From the NCBI GenBank assembly GCA_023053685.1, contig JALIGW010000002.1:48720278-48784277 (forward strand): 64,000 nucleotides of DNA, read 5' to 3'. The notes beneath the pieces are model-generated. The model saw only the letters and a list, made by a program, of their open reading frames with translations. It was not told the DNA's origin and did not search any database. A program made the position numbers and the translations under genes. Every line of letters begins with the position of its first letter. Position 1 is the first letter of the stretch. Of this stretch, positions 59,764 through 64,000 are shown one piece after another. The stretch is from Diadophis punctatus similis (taxonomy: Eukaryota > Chordata > Lepidosauria > Squamata > Dipsadidae).

Positions 59764-61436
59764 GTATCATTCATAAAATCTTTCTATCGACTCAGTTTTG
59801 TGTTTTCCCCTCTCCTATCTTGAGCTGAACCTATATGGGGTACATTTCACCAACACCAAATAACATTTATCTCCTTCTCTTAATTAAGTAGAGGATTATT
59901 CTGCTTAAATGTAACACACCTGTTTCCACCTCCCAAAACTTCTGGAATATGACTGTAAAACTGCAAAATGAAGACAAACATTCAGCAGGGATTAGATCAG
60001 ATTTATTTTCATTCTGATCAAAGCCATTTTCTCCCATAAAAGAAAAAGAAAGAAAAAAACCAAATGGGCCTGTGAAATTATAAGTTACATTGTCTATATA
60101 AAGGGAGTGTCCTTCAGAAGAAAAACAAAACAAAATTATAAGCCTTGACCAGCATTCCAATTTATAGAAGTTTACGTCTAGACTGATTCTAGAAGTGAGT
60201 GTCCAGCTTCTTTATTACAGTATTGGAGAAACATTAATGTGATTTTTTTCTTTCTTTTGGGGTTTCATCAAATGACCAGTCTTTTAAAATAGTGTCTTCA
60301 AAATGAAATATATCAAAGAGCGAGAGTTGAAGAAGAAAGAAGTGGTTATATTTTGGAACAGAGGGTTTCTAAAAATGCATCGAATATTTTTTTACTAAGT
60401 ACAAGTTCTTCCATGGAATTTAGTCTGGGACACTGTCCAGTTAAACACTTTATTCCCCATCTGCTCCACAGGAAGCTCCCAAAACCAGCCACTGGATTGC
60501 TTAACATGATTTTCCTTTCATCTCAAAGGCTGTCTTCACGTCCATGCCTTCCCAATAAAGTTAAGATGACAAGTGTTATTAAGTTCACAGCCAGAAGCAA
60601 AACTCTGTATGAATGATCTACTGGGACCAGGGCAAATATATATTGCCATGGTAATGACTCCCACCCCCTCCTCAAAAAAAAAAGTATAAAAGACATATTT
60701 CTTAGTTTATTCAGCAGTTTCTGCTTTGCTAAAATCGTTTTATTTGTTAGGCTTCATCGCCCTCTCCTGGTCTTAGATTGTATTTTTATATTTTAAAGAA
60801 TAAAATTTGTATACCAAACGAGAATGGATTCAAATTCAAAATTATTTAACAAAAGGTTCAGGGAAATATGAGTTAGCTTTTCCTAAGAATCCTGCTATAA
60901 AACTGACCTGACTATGTTCACAAAAAGGCAAAAGCTTCTGCATTGGCCACAAGAAACATATTTATCACAATAATACAGTACCTTGATAAAGTAGGGTTCC
61001 AGATTGGAAGAACGTCTGACTCACATTCAGAGGAACATTCCTAGAACTTTCCTTTATACTTTGCCATTCAACTTTGAACAGTCATTAATTCAGGTAATTA
61101 CCTGAACAGGACTTACAACAGAATAGGGATAGGCTATCCTTGACAGTATTCAAATTCTGATGTGTGTACAGGATATCTAGTTATCTTATTATTTGGATAG
61201 TGACTGTTTTGGCAAGGAGCTGGAGATATGGGGTAACTCTGTTGTTCCATAAATTTTTCCTATTGAAGTTCATCTTTGAACAGCTTTGTCCATGATTGTG
61301 CAAGACCTGTGACTTCATAATACTGTTATGTACCAATTGTCCTTCTTTTCAATTTGGCAAGCTGTTCCGAACCTCTTGGAGGAATTGCTTTTCTCCAGAG
61401 TTGATTCATATTTAATTTTAATTTAATTTAATAAAC
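59764..61436. other. Intergenic, no recognised element
   Basis: AT-rich sequence without a coding signature or matched repeat ends. Confidence 0.5.
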
Positions 61437-61826
61437 GTTCTTATAGGCCGCCCAATCCCATAGGACTCAGGGGGGCGTACAGCATAGATAAGAAACGTAC
61501 AATAAAAAACAATAATAACAGTTAAAAAAATAAAAACATTATTAAAAAACATTCATTCATGGGGGAATCTGATCTTCTTATTCACCCCGCTTGCCGGAAG
61601 AGCCATGTTTTTATGGCTTTACGGAAGGCCAGCAGGGTGGGGATAGTCCGGATCTCTGGTGGGAGTTGGTTCCAGAGGGACGGGGCTCCCACAGAGAAGG
61701 CCCTCCCCCGCAGCCCTGCCAACCAACATTGTTTGGCTGATGGTACCCGGAGGAGGCCCACTCTGTGGGACCTAACCGGTCGTAGGGAGGTATGTGGTAG
61801 GATGCGGTCCCGAAGGTATCATACAA
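61437..61826 (-). mobile_element. L2-type LINE 3' fragment
   Basis: The reverse complement matches the 3' end of the 35.8-kb L2: CCTACGACCGGTTAGGTCCC, GGAGGGCCTTCTCTGTGGGA, GAACCAACTCCCACCAGAGA, and a GGCCGCC 3' UTR stem near 61,450. It is truncated at the ORF2 C-terminus. Confidence 0.85.
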
Positions 61827-61950
61827 AATAATTAGAAGTTTGATAACAGTATGTTTAAAAAGTTGTCCTTGAAGTCTCTGATGAATCTATTGGAAAAAAC
61901 ATCCATATTCTGTTACCCACAAATATTGGTGATTAGTTCCACTCATATGG

Positions 61951-62476
<526 letters not shown>

Positions 62477-62479
62477 TTC

Positions 62480-63639
62480 TCTGTCACCCAACTGCAACTG
62501 ACTTTTATAAATGCCCATTTTTTTCTGCCTCCAAAATGGAACCTCTTCATATAATTTAACATGTTCATGTACTTGTTTTAAGCATATTTTTTTTAGAAAG
62601 CACAATGTGATACAAATAAAGCAGCTCAATGTGAACTGGATTTTCACTTGGTTGCACTTAAAAATGTTGTTGATCACCCAAATCAGACTAGATTCCTGTT
62701 TTCATTTACATGTTCAGATCCTTCCAGCTTCCTAACAGCAGAACTGGCTGCTTCCTCCTCAACATCATACATAGCGATGTGTAATTTATTACTCATCTTC
62801 TGGGTTTTTTTTTTAAATGGCAGCCTATTAAGCACCAAGTGGCAATCAGTGAGTTACAACTCCCAAGAGTTCAGTTTTTGCTTAAAGCACATATTTTTCT
62901 CCAGAATTCCTCCATGTAAATATTTATTTTAAATGTAATCTCAACCAGATGGGGATTTTACTGTGATGTACTTGAAATCACAGTCTGAAAGATTTTGCAC
63001 CAACACCCTTGCATAAGCTTGTTTTCAACTAGAAGTTGCATATTACATCCTGCATTTTTCACAGTATCACATTAAGCATTTGTGCTGTTAAATGTAAACC
63101 TTGACATGGTGCAGTGGAAGACATCTGGACTGGTGCCTGGTTTTATTCCCAACCTGAATCCCATGGGCAACCTTCAGGAAACAATCAATTCATCAACCTA
63201 ATCTCTAAAATAGAAATAATGCTATCACAACCCCCCAAATACATTTTTCAAACTCATGTTAATTGCTCATGTAGTGTAGGCAGTTTGTTTTTATAAATCT
63301 TGCCCAATGCCTTTGCTCATCCTGTTTTTATTTGTTGATACAGCATCTTTAAGACCAAATTTTAGCAAGCCAGAAGCTCCACTCATTCCTCCATAAGAGC
63401 TTAAAGAAACTATATTCCTGTTCAGGCATTTAAAACTTATAACCTTACAGCAAAAAGGGGGATCCTCTGTCTAGGACTATCCCTTGCGCTCCCAACCAGA
63501 AGTAGAACTGAAACCATGGTGGGGTAATGCAGTTATAATTCTTTACAGAACTGGCAGGTCTCTTTCATTCAATAAAGCAATAGCAACAGCACTTAGACTT
63601 ATACAGCCCTTCACAGTGCTTTACAGTCCTCTCTAAGTG
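62480..63639. other. Intergenic, no recognised element
   Basis: Sequence between the polypyrimidine tract and the last LINE copy. Frames are short and unrelated to known proteins. Confidence 0.5.
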
Positions 63640-64000
63640 GTTTTTTCCTAAACGCCATCACTCTGCTAAACAAATAATTCCCTCACCACTGTCAAACTAT
63701 TCACTAAGGCTGCATTACTATTACTATTAGTCTTTTCATCATTCCTATCACACATCTCCTCCCACTTATGACTGTATGACTGTAACTTGTTGCTTGTATC
63801 CTTACAATTTATATTAATATTGATTGTTTCCTGATTGCTTATTTGAACCCTATGACAACCATTAAGTTTGTACCTCATGATTCTTGACAAATGTATCTTT
63901 TATTTTATGTACACTGAGAGCATATGCACCAATGACAAATTCCTTGTGTGTCCAATCACACTTGGCCAATAAAGAATGTTCTATTCTATTCTATTCTATT
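63640..64000 (+). mobile_element. CR1/L3-like LINE 3' end (copy D), running off the window
   Basis: Begins near AACGCCATCACTCTGCTAAA, continues as in copy C and enters (ATTCT)n at about 63,979. The window ends inside the array, so its length is unknown. Confidence 0.75.

Overview
The window is vertebrate nuclear DNA, almost certainly from a squamate and most likely a snake. The evidence is two split genes with GT-AG introns plus a repeat set typical of squamates: tRNA-derived SINEs of the Sauria type, L2 and CR1 LINEs, CR1/L3-like LINE tails running into (AATAG)n, a Penelope-like fragment, and many hAT and TA-flanked MITEs. The species is an inference from repeat content only. Nothing looks bacterial, viral or organellar.

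Genes. Two single-copy genes lie tail to tail. On the + strand, 7,102-15,293 carries the last five coding exons of SRFBP1 (serum response factor binding protein 1, BUD22-like C-terminus); its N-terminal exons were not found and probably lie upstream of base 1. On the - strand, 33,627-20,599 carries a complete, intact LOX (lysyl oxidase) in seven coding exons, 422 residues. The copper-binding histidines, the lysine and tyrosine of the LTQ cofactor and the BMP1-type processing site are all present. The same convergent SRFBP1/LOX arrangement occurs in other amniotes, so synteny supports both calls. LOX exon 1 sits in a CpG-rich region at about 32.6-33.9 kb.

Layout. 1-7.1 kb: SRFBP1 intron or upstream DNA with SINEs, an L2 fragment, an LTR-like block and two hAT MITEs with perfect target-site duplications. 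7.1-15.3 kb: SRFBP1 exons, with a 185-bp hairpin and MITEs in introns. 15.3-20.6 kb: the two 3' UTRs and an old L2. 20.6-33.6 kb: LOX, with MITEs, a hAT remnant and a long palindrome in introns. 34-64 kb: no host exon recognised. This part is a repeat-rich upstream region with CR1, L2, Penelope-like and possible RTE fragments, four copies of one hAT MITE family, two copies of a GC-rich hAT family (one nested in another hAT), TA-flanked elements, and large microsatellites.

The most interesting signals are: unrelated MITE families all carrying perfect NRF1-type sites; a 44-nt sequence shared between LOX intron 2 and a site 8.8 kb away, flanked in the intron by 13-bp direct repeats; long hairpins inside SRFBP1 and LOX introns; a roughly 300-codon open frame at 53.2-54.1 kb whose 3' part is a SINE; and a 69-bp in-frame tandem array inside a TA-flanked element. 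I see no complete new gene system; the novelty is in transposon structure and regulatory potential.
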